DNA of 64,000 nt from Streptomyces lydicus. GTDB taxonomy: Bacteria > Actinomycetota > Actinomycetes > Streptomycetales > Streptomycetaceae. The DNA is taken from positions 6,262,001 through 6,326,000 of the forward strand of contig NZ_CP017157.1 in assembly GCF_001729485.1 (NCBI RefSeq). The letters are read 5' to 3'. Below, piece after piece: positions 45,367 through 54,575 of the stretch. The notes below the pieces were generated by a model. It had not been told where the DNA came from, ran no database searches, and saw only the letters and a program-made list of their open reading frames with translations. The first letter of the stretch is position 1; each line of letters begins with the position of its first letter. The translations under genes and the position numbers were made by a program.

Positions 45367-45679
45367 GCGCCCCGCGGACCGCCCGCACTCCCCGCACCCC
45401 CCGGACGACCACGCGCCGCCAGACGCCGTCGCCCCGCCCCGTGCACGGTACGCAGTGCACCGGCAGCAGGCTGAGCCCCCAGCCGCCCACCACCACGGCC
45501 CCCTCGACCACACCCGCCGATTGCGGCCACACCACCAGCCGGACCGCGGCCCACCACCACAGCCCTCCGGCCAGGACGACGGATATCCGGCGGCCCGGCA
45601 CGGCCCGCGGACGCCGGCCGCCCGGCTCAGGGGCCGGGGGCCGGTCCGGCCCGCGGGCCGCCGCTGCACGCCACGCCAT
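45314..45679 (-). CDS. small membrane protein of unknown function
   Basis: A 121-residue ORF with a basic Pro/Arg-rich head (~1-30), then two hydrophobic segments (~32-52: I-S-V-V-L-A-G-G-L-W-W-W; ~58-78: V-E-G-A-V-V-V-G-G-W-G-L-S-L-L-P-V-H-C) and a very basic tail. A GGAGGAGG ribosome site lies 5 nt before ATG 45679, which makes it credible. It overlaps the 3' end of the SDR gene by 53 bp on the other strand. The last ~25 residues, encoded in that overlap, look like a recent extension. I recognise no family. Confidence 0.6.
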   Translation of the reverse strand: MAWRAAAARGPDRPPAPEPGGRRPRAVPGRRISVVLAGGLWWWAAVRLVVWPQSAGVVEGAVVVGGWGLSLLPVHCVPCTGRGDGVWRRVVVRGVRGVRAVRGALTRAWRRRRSGAGSGPS

Positions 45680-45774
45680 GGATGCCTCCTCCGGCCGACG
45701 CTAGACGGGCCCGCCGTCGGCGGGGAGAGCGCACCGGCGCACTTCCGGCGCGCGGGCGTCACCGCGGACTCCGG

Positions 45775-46248
45775 TCAGTGATGGGCCTCCGCCTGGAACA
45801 TCCAGCGGTGCTTCTCCAGGTCGGCGGTGAGGCCGATGAGGATGTCCTGACTGACCGGGTCCGGCTTCTCGGTGGCGGTGATCCGCTCGCGCATCCTGCC
45901 GATGACCGCGCCCAGCGCGCTCACCATCGTCCGCACCACCTCACCGTCCTTGATCCAGCCGTCCTGCACCTCGGTGATCCCACTGGTCTTGGCGACGGTG
46001 GCGGCCCGGCCATCCGGGGACACACCGATCGCGGACGCCCGCTCGGCCACCGTGTCGGTGTGCGTGCGGGCGATGGCCACCACCTCGTCCAGCTGGAGAT
46101 GTATGGAGCGGAAGCGGGGGCCGATGACGTTCCAGTGCACCTGCTTGGCGACGAGCGAGAGGTCGACGAGATCGACGAGGGCTCCCTGCAGCGCGTTCCC
46201 GACGACGCCGCGGTCCTCGTCGGACAGCGTGCTCTTGACGACTGACAT
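45775..46248 (-). CDS. Dps-family ferritin-like DNA-protection protein
   Basis: A 157-residue Dps protein that oxidises and stores iron in dodecamers and protects DNA. The intersubunit ferroxidase ligands line up as H38 (K-Q-V-H-W-N), H50, D54, D65 and E69 (H-T-D-T-V-A-E-R). The tail E-K-H-R-W-M-F-Q-A-E-A-H-H is typical. N-terminal extension is short, with no Lys-rich DNA-binding tail. The start is ATG 46248 with AGGAG 7 nt upstream. S. coelicolor has several Dps paralogues; position suggests this is the DpsC-type one, as I recall. It is preceded by the clgR terminator and has its own promoter region. Confidence 0.92.
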   Translation of the reverse strand: MSVVKSTLSDEDRGVVGNALQGALVDLVDLSLVAKQVHWNVIGPRFRSIHLQLDEVVAIARTHTDTVAERASAIGVSPDGRAATVAKTSGITEVQDGWIKDGEVVRTMVSALGAVIGRMRERITATEKPDPVSQDILIGLTADLEKHRWMFQAEAHH

Positions 46249-46424
46249 CCGGATACTCCTGTTCGGGCGGGTGCTCGGACGGGCGAGGGACGATCGACCG
46301 ATACCGATCGGGGATTTGTCCGATTTCGCCATCGTACAAATGAATCGTCCGTTCTGGGCGGCCCGAGCGGACCGGCCGAGCGCTCCCCCGCACCACGCCG
46401 CCCCTCGGGACCCGGGCAGCACAA

Positions 46425-46454
46425 AGCCCCGGCGGGCTGCTGCCCGCCGGGGCT
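46425..46454 (-). terminator. clgR terminator
   Basis: A perfect 13-bp stem, AGCCCCGGCGGGC and complement, with a 4-nt loop. In the clgR direction it is followed by TTTGTG. It starts 22 nt after the clgR stop. Confidence 0.8.
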
Positions 46455-46475
46455 CGATGCGTACGAACAGGGGTG

Positions 46476-46859
46476 TCAGGCCGCGACGACATCCACGACG
46501 TCGGCCGGGGACTTGATGGTCACGCGCTCCTCCGGCACACCGGCCAAGGACGTGACAGACACCGAATTGAACTTCGGCCGCACCGGCGCCGGCACCGGGT
46601 CGCTCGCGGCCGCGGACGCTGCCAGCTCCGCGAGCGCCAGCTCGTCGCTGACCTCCCGCATGAGCTCGGACATGCGCACGTCCAACGCGTCACAGATCGC
46701 CGAGAGCAGCTCGGAGGACGCTTCCTTCTGGCCCCTCTCGACCTCGGACAAATAGCCGAGCGATACCCGGGCGGAGGAAGAGACCTCGCGCAGGGTTCGG
46801 CCCTGGCGCTGACGCTGTCGGCGCAGCACGTCACCCAGCAGGCGACGAAGCAGAATCAT
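46476..46859 (-). CDS. clgR: Clp/Lon regulator ClgR
   Basis: A 127-residue XRE-type activator of clp and lon protease genes. The helix-turn-helix covers roughly residues 13-67: [28 protein letters not shown]. The tail ends V-D-V-V-A-A; two C-terminal alanines mark ClgR for Clp proteolysis in streptomycetes, giving a feedback loop. The start is ATG 46859 with GGAGGGAG 6 nt upstream. It is downstream of cinA on the same strand (94 nt) and ends at a strong terminator. A LexA-box-like sequence lies about 110 bp upstream, inside cinA. Confidence 0.92.
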   Translation of the reverse strand: MILLRRLLGDVLRRQRQRQGRTLREVSSSARVSLGYLSEVERGQKEASSELLSAICDALDVRMSELMREVSDELALAELAASAAASDPVPAPVRPKFNSVSVTSLAGVPEERVTIKSPADVVDVVAA

Positions 46860-46953
46860 CGCTGGCTCCCTCCTCGGACCTCGGATCCGGATCCTTCTCG
46901 CCCCACCGTACCGCCTCGGGCCGCGGCCGTGCCGGGAGCGAGTACGTGTTCAC

Positions 46954-47490
46954 TCATGGCTGCAAACATCCATTCCCCCCGTGTTGTTCCGTATCCTGTG
47001 CCCGCGCATTTTCTGTCAGTTCGCTCAACAACAGTGCGAGCACCGCGTCGATGGTGTCGCGGCGGATCCGGTCGCGATCCCCGGCCAGCGCCAGCCGGCG
47101 CACCTCCCCGGCGCCGCCCGGGCCGCACACCGCCACGAAGACGGTGCCCACCGGCTGCCCGTCCTGCGGCTCGGGGCCGGCCACCCCGGTCGTCGCGATG
47201 CCCCAATCGGCACCCAGCACCCGCCGGACGCCCTCCGCCATCTGTCGCGCGACCTCGGCGTCCACCGCGCCGCGCGCGGCCAGCAGGGCGCCGTCGACGC
47301 CCAGCAGCTCCCGCTTGAGATCGGTGGCGTACGCCGTGACCGAGCCGCGCAGCACCCGCGAGGCCCCGGGGACGGCGGTCAGCGCGCCCGCCACCAGGCC
47401 ACCGGTCAGGGACTCGGCCACCGCCAGGCTCTGTCCGCGCCCGGCGAGCAGCTCCAGCGCCCCGGCGGCCACAGAACCCGGCGCGCTCAC
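46954..47490 (-). CDS. CinA C-terminal domain protein (PncC-type nicotinamide-nucleotide amidase)
   Basis: A 178-residue stand-alone CinA C-terminal domain, which deamidates nicotinamide mononucleotide in pyridine-nucleotide recycling. Motifs: A-E-S-L-T-G-G-L-V-A near 26-35, S-V-T-A-Y-A near 50-55 and T-G-V-A-G-P near 100-105. The N-terminal MoaB-like domain of full CinA is absent, as in many bacteria. The start is GTG 47490, overlapping the pgsA stop as GTGA. It is third in the coupled rimO-pgsA-cinA string, with clgR behind. Confidence 0.9.
   Translation of the reverse strand: MSAPGSVAAGALELLAGRGQSLAVAESLTGGLVAGALTAVPGASRVLRGSVTAYATDLKRELLGVDGALLAARGAVDAEVARQMAEGVRRVLGADWGIATTGVAGPEPQDGQPVGTVFVAVCGPGGAGEVRRLALAGDRDRIRRDTIDAVLALLLSELTENARAQDTEQHGGNGCLQP
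46965..46975. promoter_or_regulatory. LexA-box-like sequence upstream of clgR
   Basis: AACATCCATTC, identical over 11 nt to the core of the recA SOS box. It lies in the last codons of cinA, ~110 bp before the clgR start. The flanking bases differ from consensus (CAA rather than CGA), so binding is uncertain. Confidence 0.35.
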
Positions 47491-48158
47491 CGGCCGGCGT
47501 CCCGTTCGGCCGCTTCCGCCGCCTGCTCGGCCCGCTCCGCGCGCTCCCTGGCCAGACCGGCCCGGCGCAGCACCACGGCCTGGCGTACGTAGTCCAGTCC
47601 GGTGGCGACCGTCAGCACCACGGCGACCGCCATCACCCACCAGCGGAAGGTCGCCAGCGGACCGGTCAGCACCAGGACGTACATACCGACCGCGGTGCCC
47701 TGCGCCAATGTCTTGATCTTGCCCCCACGACTGGCCGGAATGACCCCGTGCTTGATCACCCAGAACCGCATCAGCGTGATGCCGAGCTCGCGGAAGAGGA
47801 TCACGCCCGTCACCCACCAGGGCAGATCGCCCAGCACCGACAGGCAGATCAGCGCGGCGCCCATGATCGCCTTGTCCGCGATCGGGTCGGCGATCTTGCC
47901 GAAGTCGGTGACCAGGTTGTACGTGCGCGCCAGATGCCCGTCGAAGACATCGGTGATCATGGCGACAGCGAAGGCGGCCCAGGCGAAGGCACGCCATGCC
48001 TGGTCGGTCCCGTTGTCGTGCATCAGCAGCACGACGAACGCCGGGACCAGCACCAGCCGCAGCATCGTCAGGACGTTGGCGATGTTCCACAGCCCGGCCT
48101 GCCGAACGGCCGGCGCCGTGCGCGGGCCACCAGCTGCGGAAGCCGGGACTCCGGTCAT
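47487..48158 (-). CDS. pgsA: CDP-diacylglycerol--glycerol-3-phosphate 3-phosphatidyltransferase PgsA
   Basis: A 223-residue membrane enzyme that makes phosphatidylglycerol phosphate, or the phosphatidylinositol-phosphate type in some actinobacteria. The CDP-alcohol phosphotransferase motif is complete: D70, D73-G74, A77-R78, G87, D91 and D95 (V-F-D-G-H-L-A-R and G-K-I-A-D-P-I-A-D). About five transmembrane helices; a Glu/Arg/Ala-rich coiled tail. The start is ATG 48158, overlapping the rimO stop as ATGA, with GGAGGCGGG upstream. Confidence 0.93.
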   Translation of the reverse strand: MTGVPASAAGGPRTAPAVRQAGLWNIANVLTMLRLVLVPAFVVLLMHDNGTDQAWRAFAWAAFAVAMITDVFDGHLARTYNLVTDFGKIADPIADKAIMGAALICLSVLGDLPWWVTGVILFRELGITLMRFWVIKHGVIPASRGGKIKTLAQGTAVGMYVLVLTGPLATFRWWVMAVAVVLTVATGLDYVRQAVVLRRAGLARERAERAEQAAEAAERDAGR

Positions 48159-49651
48159 CTGCCCGCCTCCTCGGTACACGCCGCGCCGTCCACCGACAGC
48201 ACCTCGGCCACGAGGTCCACACCCTCGCTCGACACGACCTTTGCTTCGACCATACGACCGGGCGAAAGCTCCTGGCCGGTCGAGAGCAGAGTGACGCCGT
48301 CCGTCTCCGGTGCCTGGTGCGCGGCCCGCCCGACGACGCCGTCCTCCTCGTCGATCCGGTCGACCAGCACCCGCACGGTCTCCCCGACCCGCTCCTCGGC
48401 ACGCTGCGCGGTCAGCTCCTCGGCCAGCCGCGACACCCGGGCCAGCCGCTCGGCGACCTCGTCCGGGTCGACCTTGTTCTCGTACGAGGCGGCCTCGGTG
48501 CCGTCCTCGTCGGAGTAGCCGAAGACCCCGATGGCGTCGAGCCGGGCCTCGGTGATGAAGCGCTCCAGCTCCGCCAGGTCGCTCTCGCTCTCCCCGGGGA
48601 AGCCGACGATGAAGTTGGAGCGGGCGCCGGCCTGCGGCGCCTTCGTACGGATCGTCTCCAGCAGTTCCAGGAAGCTGTCGGTGCCGCCGAAGCGCCGCAT
48701 GGAACGCAGCACACCGGGCGCCGAGTGCTGGAAGGACAGGTCGAAGTACGGCGCCACCTTGTCGGTACCGGTCAGCACATCGATCAGACCCGGTCGCATC
48801 TCGGCCGGCTGGAGGTAGCTGACGCGGATCCGCTCGATGCCGTCGACGGCGGCCAGCTCCGGCAGCAGCGTCTCCAGCAGGCGGATGTCGCCGAGGTCCT
48901 TGCCGTAGGAGGTGTTGTTCTCGGAGACCAGCATGACCTCCTTGACGCCCTGCTCGGCCAGCCAGCGGGTCTCCCCCAGCACGTCCGAGGGGCGGCGGGA
49001 GATGAAGGAGCCCCGGAAGGACGGGATGGCGCAGAACGAGCAGCGCCGGTCGCAGCCGGAGGCCAGCTTCACCGAGGCCACCGGGCTGGAGTCGAGCCGG
49101 CGGCGCAGCGGCGCGCGCGGCCCGGACGCCGGCGCGATGCCCTCCGGCAGGTCCTCGGGCGGGGTGTCCTGGGCGTGGCCGGGCAGTGCGACGTCGGCGG
49201 TCTGGCGTTCGGCCGGGCTGATCGGCAGCAGCTTGCGCCGGTCGCGCGGGGTGTGCGCGGCGTGGATGCCGCCGCTCAGGATGGTCTGCAGCCGGTCGGA
49301 GATGTCGCTGTAGTCGTCGAAGCCGAGCACGCCGTCGGCCTCGGGCAGCGCCTCGGCGAGCTCCTTGCCGTAGCGCTCGGCCATGCAGCCGACGGCCACC
49401 ACGGCCTGGGTTCTGCCGCCTCCTTCACGCGCCGCGGCCTTCAGATCGTTGGCTTCCAGCAGGGCATCGACGGAGTCCTTCTTGGCGGCCTCGACGAAGC
49501 CGCAGGTGTTGACGACGGCGACATCGGCATCGGCGGCTTCCTCGACCAGCTCCCAGCCGTCCGCCGCCAGGCGGCCTGCGAGCTCCTCCGAGTCCACCTC
49601 GTTACGGGCGCAGCCAAGGGTGACAAGGGCGACAGTGCGGCGTTCGGGCAT
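48155..49651 (-). CDS. rimO: ribosomal protein S12 methylthiotransferase RimO
   Basis: A 498-residue radical-SAM methylthiotransferase that modifies an Asp of ribosomal protein S12. N-terminal cluster ligands are C14 ([12 protein letters not shown]), C50 (V-N-T-C-G-F) and C89 (A-V-G-C-M-A-E-R). The radical-SAM motif is C200, C204 and C207 ([10 protein letters not shown]). A TRAM domain is C-terminal. The R-N-E-V-D-S-E signature separates it from MiaB, which is present elsewhere in the window. A ~40-residue linker (145-185) is rich in Pro/Glu. The start is ATG 49651. It leads the coupled rimO-pgsA-cinA group. Confidence 0.95.
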   Translation of the reverse strand: MPERRTVALVTLGCARNEVDSEELAGRLAADGWELVEEAADADVAVVNTCGFVEAAKKDSVDALLEANDLKAAAREGGGRTQAVVAVGCMAERYGKELAEALPEADGVLGFDDYSDISDRLQTILSGGIHAAHTPRDRRKLLPISPAERQTADVALPGHAQDTPPEDLPEGIAPASGPRAPLRRRLDSSPVASVKLASGCDRRCSFCAIPSFRGSFISRRPSDVLGETRWLAEQGVKEVMLVSENNTSYGKDLGDIRLLETLLPELAAVDGIERIRVSYLQPAEMRPGLIDVLTGTDKVAPYFDLSFQHSAPGVLRSMRRFGGTDSFLELLETIRTKAPQAGARSNFIVGFPGESESDLAELERFITEARLDAIGVFGYSDEDGTEAASYENKVDPDEVAERLARVSRLAEELTAQRAEERVGETVRVLVDRIDEEDGVVGRAAHQAPETDGVTLLSTGQELSPGRMVEAKVVSSEGVDLVAEVLSVDGAACTEEAGR

Positions 49652-49757
49652 GGGGCTCAGCCTACTTCGTCCCGGAGACACCCTCGGCGCGCAGGTCTCC
49701 GCCGCCCGCACCGGGCGTCCCGGGCCGGGCGGCGGACTCGCTCCGCGGCGGCGGCGC

Positions 49758-50561
49758 TCAGCCCGCCTGCGGGTCGCCCGGCGTGTAGCTGAGCCGCTCC
49801 ACCGGGCCCTTCTCACCGATCTGCTTGACTTCCTTGCCGTTGACGTACAGCTGTACGGCCGGGGCGTTGCCGAGGACCAGGTCGATCCGCTTCTTGTCGG
49901 TGATCGTCTTGGACTCGCCCTTCTTCAGCAGGCTGTCCTCCAGCAGCTTGCCGTTGGCGTCCTTGGCCGAGACCCAGCTCTGCCCGTCGCGGGCGGTGAC
50001 CTTGATCGTCACCTTGTCCTTGGGCAGGCCGGCGACCGCGCTGTCGGAGGGCTCGGGAAGCGGCGGCTTGATCGTCGAGGGATGGCGGGTGGGGGCCGGC
50101 GCCTTCGCGTGGGCGTCGCCGGCCGCGATGGGGCCGTTGTTGCTCTTGTCCCCGCCGGTGAAGAGCGTGAAGCCGGCGAAGCCCACCACCGCGACGATCG
50201 CGGCGATCATGGCGGCCGTCCAGTTCGGGCGGCGCGGCTCGGAGCGGATCCGTTCGGCTTCGAAGATCGGGGCGGCGAGCTCGGTCGGGGTGGGCCGCCC
50301 GCCGTGCTCGGCGTCGAACTGGTCGATCAGCGGGCGGGGGTCGAGGGAGACGGCGCGGGCGAGCGTTCTGATGTGTCCGCGGGCGTAGACGTCACCGCCG
50401 CAGCGCGAGAAGTCGTCCTGCTCGATCGCCTGAACGATGGGAATGCGCACCCGCGTCGTCGTACTGACCTCTTCGACGGTCAGTCCCGCTCCGATACGGG
50501 CCTGCTGAATGGCACGACCGACGGAAGGCCGGTCTGCTTCGGGGGAGTTGCCGATGGACAC
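49758..50561 (-). CDS. RodZ-like helix-turn-helix membrane protein
   Basis: A 267-residue single-pass protein. The N-terminal helix-turn-helix (HTH_25/RodZ type, ~13-82) contains [10 protein letters not shown] near 13-22, I-P-I-V-Q-A-I-E and [12 protein letters not shown]. One membrane helix lies at 114-134. A Pro/Ser/Thr linker and a C-terminal DUF4115-like beta domain (~185-255) follow. RodZ links MreB to the wall machinery; streptomycetes use MreB mainly in sporulation, so a morphogenetic role is plausible. The start is GTG 50561 with AAAGG 7 nt upstream. It lies between ftsK and rimO on the same strand, with its own promoter. Confidence 0.85.
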   Translation of the reverse strand: MSIGNSPEADRPSVGRAIQQARIGAGLTVEEVSTTTRVRIPIVQAIEQDDFSRCGGDVYARGHIRTLARAVSLDPRPLIDQFDAEHGGRPTPTELAAPIFEAERIRSEPRRPNWTAAMIAAIVAVVGFAGFTLFTGGDKSNNGPIAAGDAHAKAPAPTRHPSTIKPPLPEPSDSAVAGLPKDKVTIKVTARDGQSWVSAKDANGKLLEDSLLKKGESKTITDKKRIDLVLGNAPAVQLYVNGKEVKQIGEKGPVERLSYTPGDPQAG

Positions 50562-50601
50562 GGGGGCGCCTTTCGAGCGTGTAGCCACCTGCTGGAAGTT
50601 C

Positions 50602-50632
50602 AGTCTAGGGGTGGAGCGAAAGGGTCGGGCAA
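50602..50632 (-). promoter_or_regulatory. probable promoter of the RodZ-like gene
   Basis: On the minus strand TTGCCC, a 19-nt spacer and TAGACT, which is a close match to the vegetative -10. It lies about 40 nt before the GTG start. Confidence 0.45.
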
Positions 50633-50784
50633 GCGGGAGAGCGGTGTTTGTACGCCATCGGAACGCCCGCGGGGTGCCAAGCGGGTTGATGTTGCGGCAT
50701 CGTTCCCTCGCCTCCCTCAACTTGACGTTTCGGCAGGAGAAACGGTTGCTTTCTTCTCTCGTACGGGTGACCCGGATGTGCGTG

Positions 50785-53553
50785 CTACTCGGTAGCCTGC
50801 CCCCGGATCACCGCCAGGACTCCGTCCAATTCATCAGGCTTCACCAGAACGTCACGTGCCTTGGAGCCCTCGCTCGGCCCGACGATGTTGCGTGACTCCA
50901 TCAGGTCCATCAGCCGCCCGGCCTTGGCGAACCCCACCCGCAGCTTGCGCTGGAGCATCGAGGTCGACCCGAACTGGGTGGAAACCACCAGCTCAGCGGC
51001 CTGACACAGCAGATCGAGGTCATCGCCGATGTCCTCGTCGATCTCCTTCTTCTTCGCCGTGCCGACCGTGACGTCGTCGCGGAAGACCGGCGCCATCTGG
51101 TCCTTGCAGTGCTGGACGACGGCCGCGACCTCGGCCTCCGTCACGAAGGCGCCCTGCATACGGACCGGCTTGTTGGCGCCCATCGGCAGGAACAGCCCGT
51201 CGCCCTTGCCGATCAGCTTCTCGGCGCCCGGCTGGTCGAGGATGACCCGGCTGTCGGCCAGCGAGGAGGTGGCGAACGCGAGCCGGGAGGGCACATTGGC
51301 CTTGATCAGGCCCGTGACGACGTCGACCGAGGGCCGCTGGGTGGCGAGCACCAGGTGGATACCGGCCGCCCGGGCGAGCTGGGTGATCCGGACGATGGAG
51401 TCCTCCACATCGCGCGGCGCCACCATCATCAGGTCCGCCAGCTCGTCGACGATCACCAGCAGGTACGGGTACGGCGCCAGCTCCCGCTCGCTGCCCTCGG
51501 GCGAGCTGACCTTGCCGCTGCGGACCGCCGCGTTGAAGTCGTCGATGTGCCGGAAGCCGTACGCCGCGAGATCGTCGTAGCGCAGGTCCATCTCGCGCAC
51601 CACCCACTGCAGCGCCTCGGCGGCCCGCTTGGGATTGGTGATGATCGGCGTGATCAGGTGCGGGATGCCCTCGTACGCGGTGAGCTCGACCCGCTTGGGG
51701 TCGACCAGCACCATCCGGACGTCCTCCGGCGTGGCCCGCACCATGACCGAGGTGATCAAGCAGTTGATGCAGGACGACTTGCCGGAGCCGGTGGCGCCGG
51801 CGACGAGCACGTGCGGCATCTTCGTCATGTTGGCCATGACGTAGCCGCCCTCGACGTCCTTGCCCAGCGCCACCAGCATCGGATGCTCGTCGCCCGCCGC
51901 GTCCGCCAGCCGCAGCACGTCGCCGAGGTTGACCATCTCGCGGTCGGTGTTGGGGATCTCGATGCCGACCGCGGACTTGCCTGGGATGGGGCTGATGATG
52001 CGGACGTCGGGGCTGGCCACGGCGTAGGCGATGTTCTTCGCCAGCGCGGTGATCTTCTCGACCTTGACGGCCGGGCCCAGCTCGACCTCGTAGCGGGTCA
52101 CCGTCGGGCCGCGGGTGAAGCCGGTGACCGCGGCGTCGACCTTGAATTCCTGGAAGACCGTGGTCAGCGCGGTCACTATGGCGTCGTTCGCGGCGCTGCG
52201 GGTCTTGCCGGGGCCGCCACGCGCGAGCAGGTCCAGCGAGGGCAGCGAGTAGGTGATGTCGCCGGACAGCTGGAGCTGCTCGGCGCGCGCCGGCAGCTCG
52301 CCGGACGGCTCGGGCGGCGCCTTGGTGAAGTCCGGTACGGCCGGGGTGCGCTCCCCCGCCGCCGGCCCGGGCTCCGCCCCACGGGCCGGCGGGACCGTGC
52401 CGGAGTGCGCGCTGTCGTCGTCCTGGTCGTGGTCCCGGAGCTCGCCGGAGACGCTGCTGCTCAGGCCCGCGACGAGCGGGGAGGGCTGGACGCCGTGCAG
52501 CACCGCGCCGTCCAGCGCGGCGGCGGCCGCGGCGGCGACGTCCACCGCGTCCCTCGGCCGGTCCGCGGCGGGCCGGTCGGTCCGGCGCGGCCGCCGCCGC
52601 TTGGCCAGCGCCGCCTCCTCTATGGCGTCCGGGTCGTTCGCCGCGGGCGCCGCCGCCGCGCCGCGCCGGGCCCTGCGCGCCGGCTGCTCACGCCACTCCT
52701 CGGCGTGCTCCTCGACCTCGTCGAAGTCCGCCACGGGCTCCAGGGGGTGCAGTACGCCGAGCCGCACGCCGAGCGCCCGCAGCCGCTGCGGGATGGCGTT
52801 CACCGGCGTCGCGGTGACGACCAGCAGCCCGAACAGGGTCAGCAGCGCCAGCAGCGCCACCGCCAGGGTCATGCCGACGGTGAAGATCAGCGGCTTGGAG
52901 GCGACCCACCCGACGTAGCCGCCGGCGTCCTGTATGGCGGCGAGGCCGTCGCCGCGGCCCGGCGAGCCGCAGGCCATCGCGACCTGCCCGAGGATGCCGA
53001 TCACCAGCGCGGAGAGCCCGATGACGATCCGGCCGTTGGCCTCCGGCTTCTCGGGGTGCCGGATGAGCCGCAGCGCGATGCCGCCCAGCAGTATCGGTAC
53101 GACCAGGTCCAGTCGCCCGAACGCGCCGGTCACCAGGAGCTCGACGAGATCACCGACCGGCCCCGAGAGGTTGGACCAGGTACCGGCGGCGATCACCAGC
53201 GCCAGCCCGAGCAGCCCCAGCGCCAGCCCGTCCTTGCGGTGCGCCGGGTCGAGGTTCTTCGCGCCCTGCCCCATCCCGCGGAACATCGCGCCGATGGCGT
53301 GGGCGAGACCCAGCCAGCAGGCGCGGGCGAGGCGGTAGACGCCGCCGGTCGGGGACGGTGCCGGTCGCGGCGCGGCCTTCTTGGCGGCCGCCTTCTTGGC
53401 CGGAGCCCGCTTCGCCGCCGTCTTCTTGACCGGTGGCTTCGCGGGCGCCTTCTTCGCAGCGGTCTTCTTGGCCGCGCCCCCGGACCGTCCGGCGCGCTGC
53501 TTCGAGGGGCCCGCCGTGCTCTGGGTTCCCTTGCCGGACGTACGTGAGGCCAT
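50785..53553 (-). CDS. ftsK: DNA translocase FtsK/SpoIIIE
   Basis: A 922-residue translocase that pumps chromosomal DNA through closing septa, used in streptomycetes at sporulation. It has a Lys/Ala/Pro-rich head (~1-70, with A-K-K-A repeats), about four membrane helices (~105-265) and an acidic/Pro-rich linker (~290-430). The motor has Walker A GATGSGKS (586-593), Walker B V-I-V-D-E-L-A-D-L-M-M near 701-711 and T-Q-R-P-S-V. The C-terminal gamma winged helix (~845-922) reads polarity sequences. Start ATG 53553 gives the M-A-S-R-T-S-G-K head; an upstream in-frame ATG at 53610 is rejected. Confidence 0.97.
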   Translation of the reverse strand: MASRTSGKGTQSTAGPSKQRAGRSGGAAKKTAAKKAPAKPPVKKTAAKRAPAKKAAAKKAAPRPAPSPTGGVYRLARACWLGLAHAIGAMFRGMGQGAKNLDPAHRKDGLALGLLGLALVIAAGTWSNLSGPVGDLVELLVTGAFGRLDLVVPILLGGIALRLIRHPEKPEANGRIVIGLSALVIGILGQVAMACGSPGRGDGLAAIQDAGGYVGWVASKPLIFTVGMTLAVALLALLTLFGLLVVTATPVNAIPQRLRALGVRLGVLHPLEPVADFDEVEEHAEEWREQPARRARRGAAAAPAANDPDAIEEAALAKRRRPRRTDRPAADRPRDAVDVAAAAAAALDGAVLHGVQPSPLVAGLSSSVSGELRDHDQDDDSAHSGTVPPARGAEPGPAAGERTPAVPDFTKAPPEPSGELPARAEQLQLSGDITYSLPSLDLLARGGPGKTRSAANDAIVTALTTVFQEFKVDAAVTGFTRGPTVTRYEVELGPAVKVEKITALAKNIAYAVASPDVRIISPIPGKSAVGIEIPNTDREMVNLGDVLRLADAAGDEHPMLVALGKDVEGGYVMANMTKMPHVLVAGATGSGKSSCINCLITSVMVRATPEDVRMVLVDPKRVELTAYEGIPHLITPIITNPKRAAEALQWVVREMDLRYDDLAAYGFRHIDDFNAAVRSGKVSSPEGSERELAPYPYLLVIVDELADLMMVAPRDVEDSIVRITQLARAAGIHLVLATQRPSVDVVTGLIKANVPSRLAFATSSLADSRVILDQPGAEKLIGKGDGLFLPMGANKPVRMQGAFVTEAEVAAVVQHCKDQMAPVFRDDVTVGTAKKKEIDEDIGDDLDLLCQAAELVVSTQFGSTSMLQRKLRVGFAKAGRLMDLMESRNIVGPSEGSKARDVLVKPDELDGVLAVIRGQATE

Positions 53554-53645
53554 GGCGACGAGATTACAGGCGAACGCGGGCATGACACGAGCGCACGGCC
53601 CTTCACCCAAACGTGTCGCCCGGCCGCCTCATGAGGGGGCGTCAG

Positions 53646-54320
53646 TCAGCTCGCGGGGACCCCGCCGGTGTTCCCCGCCGTCCCCGGTTCCAGGGCGTCC
53701 AGGGCCCGGCGCAGGCCGGTCAGCTTGCGCTCCAGATGGGCCGCGGTGGCCACCGCGGCCGCGTCCGCCGACTCGTCCAGCTGTTTGGAGAGCGCCTCGG
53801 CCTGCTCCTCGACGGCGGCCAGTCGCGCGGAGAGCTCGGCGAGCAGCCCCGCGGACTCCTTCGCCTCGTCGGCGCTCGGCCGGCCGCCCTCCAGCTGGAG
53901 CCGCAGCAGCGAAGCCTGCTCCCGCAGTTGGCAGTTCTTCATGTACAGCTCGACGAAGACCGAGACCTTCGCGCGCAGCACCCACGGGTCGAACGGCTTG
54001 GAGATGTAGTCCACCGCGCCGGCCGCGTAGCCGCGGAACGTGTGGTGCGGGCCGTGGTTGATGGCCGTGAGGAAGATGATCGGGATGTCGCGGGTGCGCT
54101 CCCGCCGCTTGATGTGCGCGGCGGTCTCGAAACCGTCCATACCCGGCATCTGCACATCGAGCAGAATCACCGCGAAATCGTCCGTGAGCAGTGCTTTGAG
54201 CGCTTCCTCCCCGGACGATGCCCGCACCAGTGTCTGATCGAGCGCGGAGAGGATCGCCTCCAGCGCCAGCAGATTCTCCGGCCGGTCATCGACCAGGAGG
54301 ATCTTGGCCTTCTGCACCAT
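53646..54320 (-). CDS. osaB: response regulator OsaB
   Basis: A 224-residue response regulator without a DNA-binding domain. The receiver domain (1-~125) has D11-D12, phospho-acceptor D55 (V-I-L-L-D-V-Q-M-P-G) and S-K-P-F near 106. The rest is helical with heptad character (~130-210: L-L-A-E-L-S-A-R-L-A-A-V-E-E-Q-A-E), probably a coiled coil. The start is ATG 54320 with GGAGG 7 nt upstream. Beside osaA, it matches OsaB, needed for osmoadaptation in S. coelicolor as I recall. Output is presumably by protein contact. The 255-nt gap to osaA implies its own promoter. Confidence 0.88.
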   Translation of the reverse strand: MVQKAKILLVDDRPENLLALEAILSALDQTLVRASSGEEALKALLTDDFAVILLDVQMPGMDGFETAAHIKRRERTRDIPIIFLTAINHGPHHTFRGYAAGAVDYISKPFDPWVLRAKVSVFVELYMKNCQLREQASLLRLQLEGGRPSADEAKESAGLLAELSARLAAVEEQAEALSKQLDESADAAAVATAAHLERKLTGLRRALDALEPGTAGNTGGVPAS

Positions 54321-54575
54321 GGCCCGTCCTCCTCGCCCCGGCATCGAACCGGACGCCGCCCCAGGGGACGACTCCGTAACGCCGCCCGTCCTTGTGCCGG
54401 TCATGGTAGCTGCACCCCGCCTGTCGCCACACCCTGTCACCGCGATGTCACTGTGCACGTAGCAGAAACGCAGACAGAGACGAGAAGGTTCCCCGGATCC
54501 TGCACTTCCACACGTCCGCGGCAACACTCAGTCAGCACGCGATGATCCTCTTTCGGCTCCCATACTGTCGTCCCG

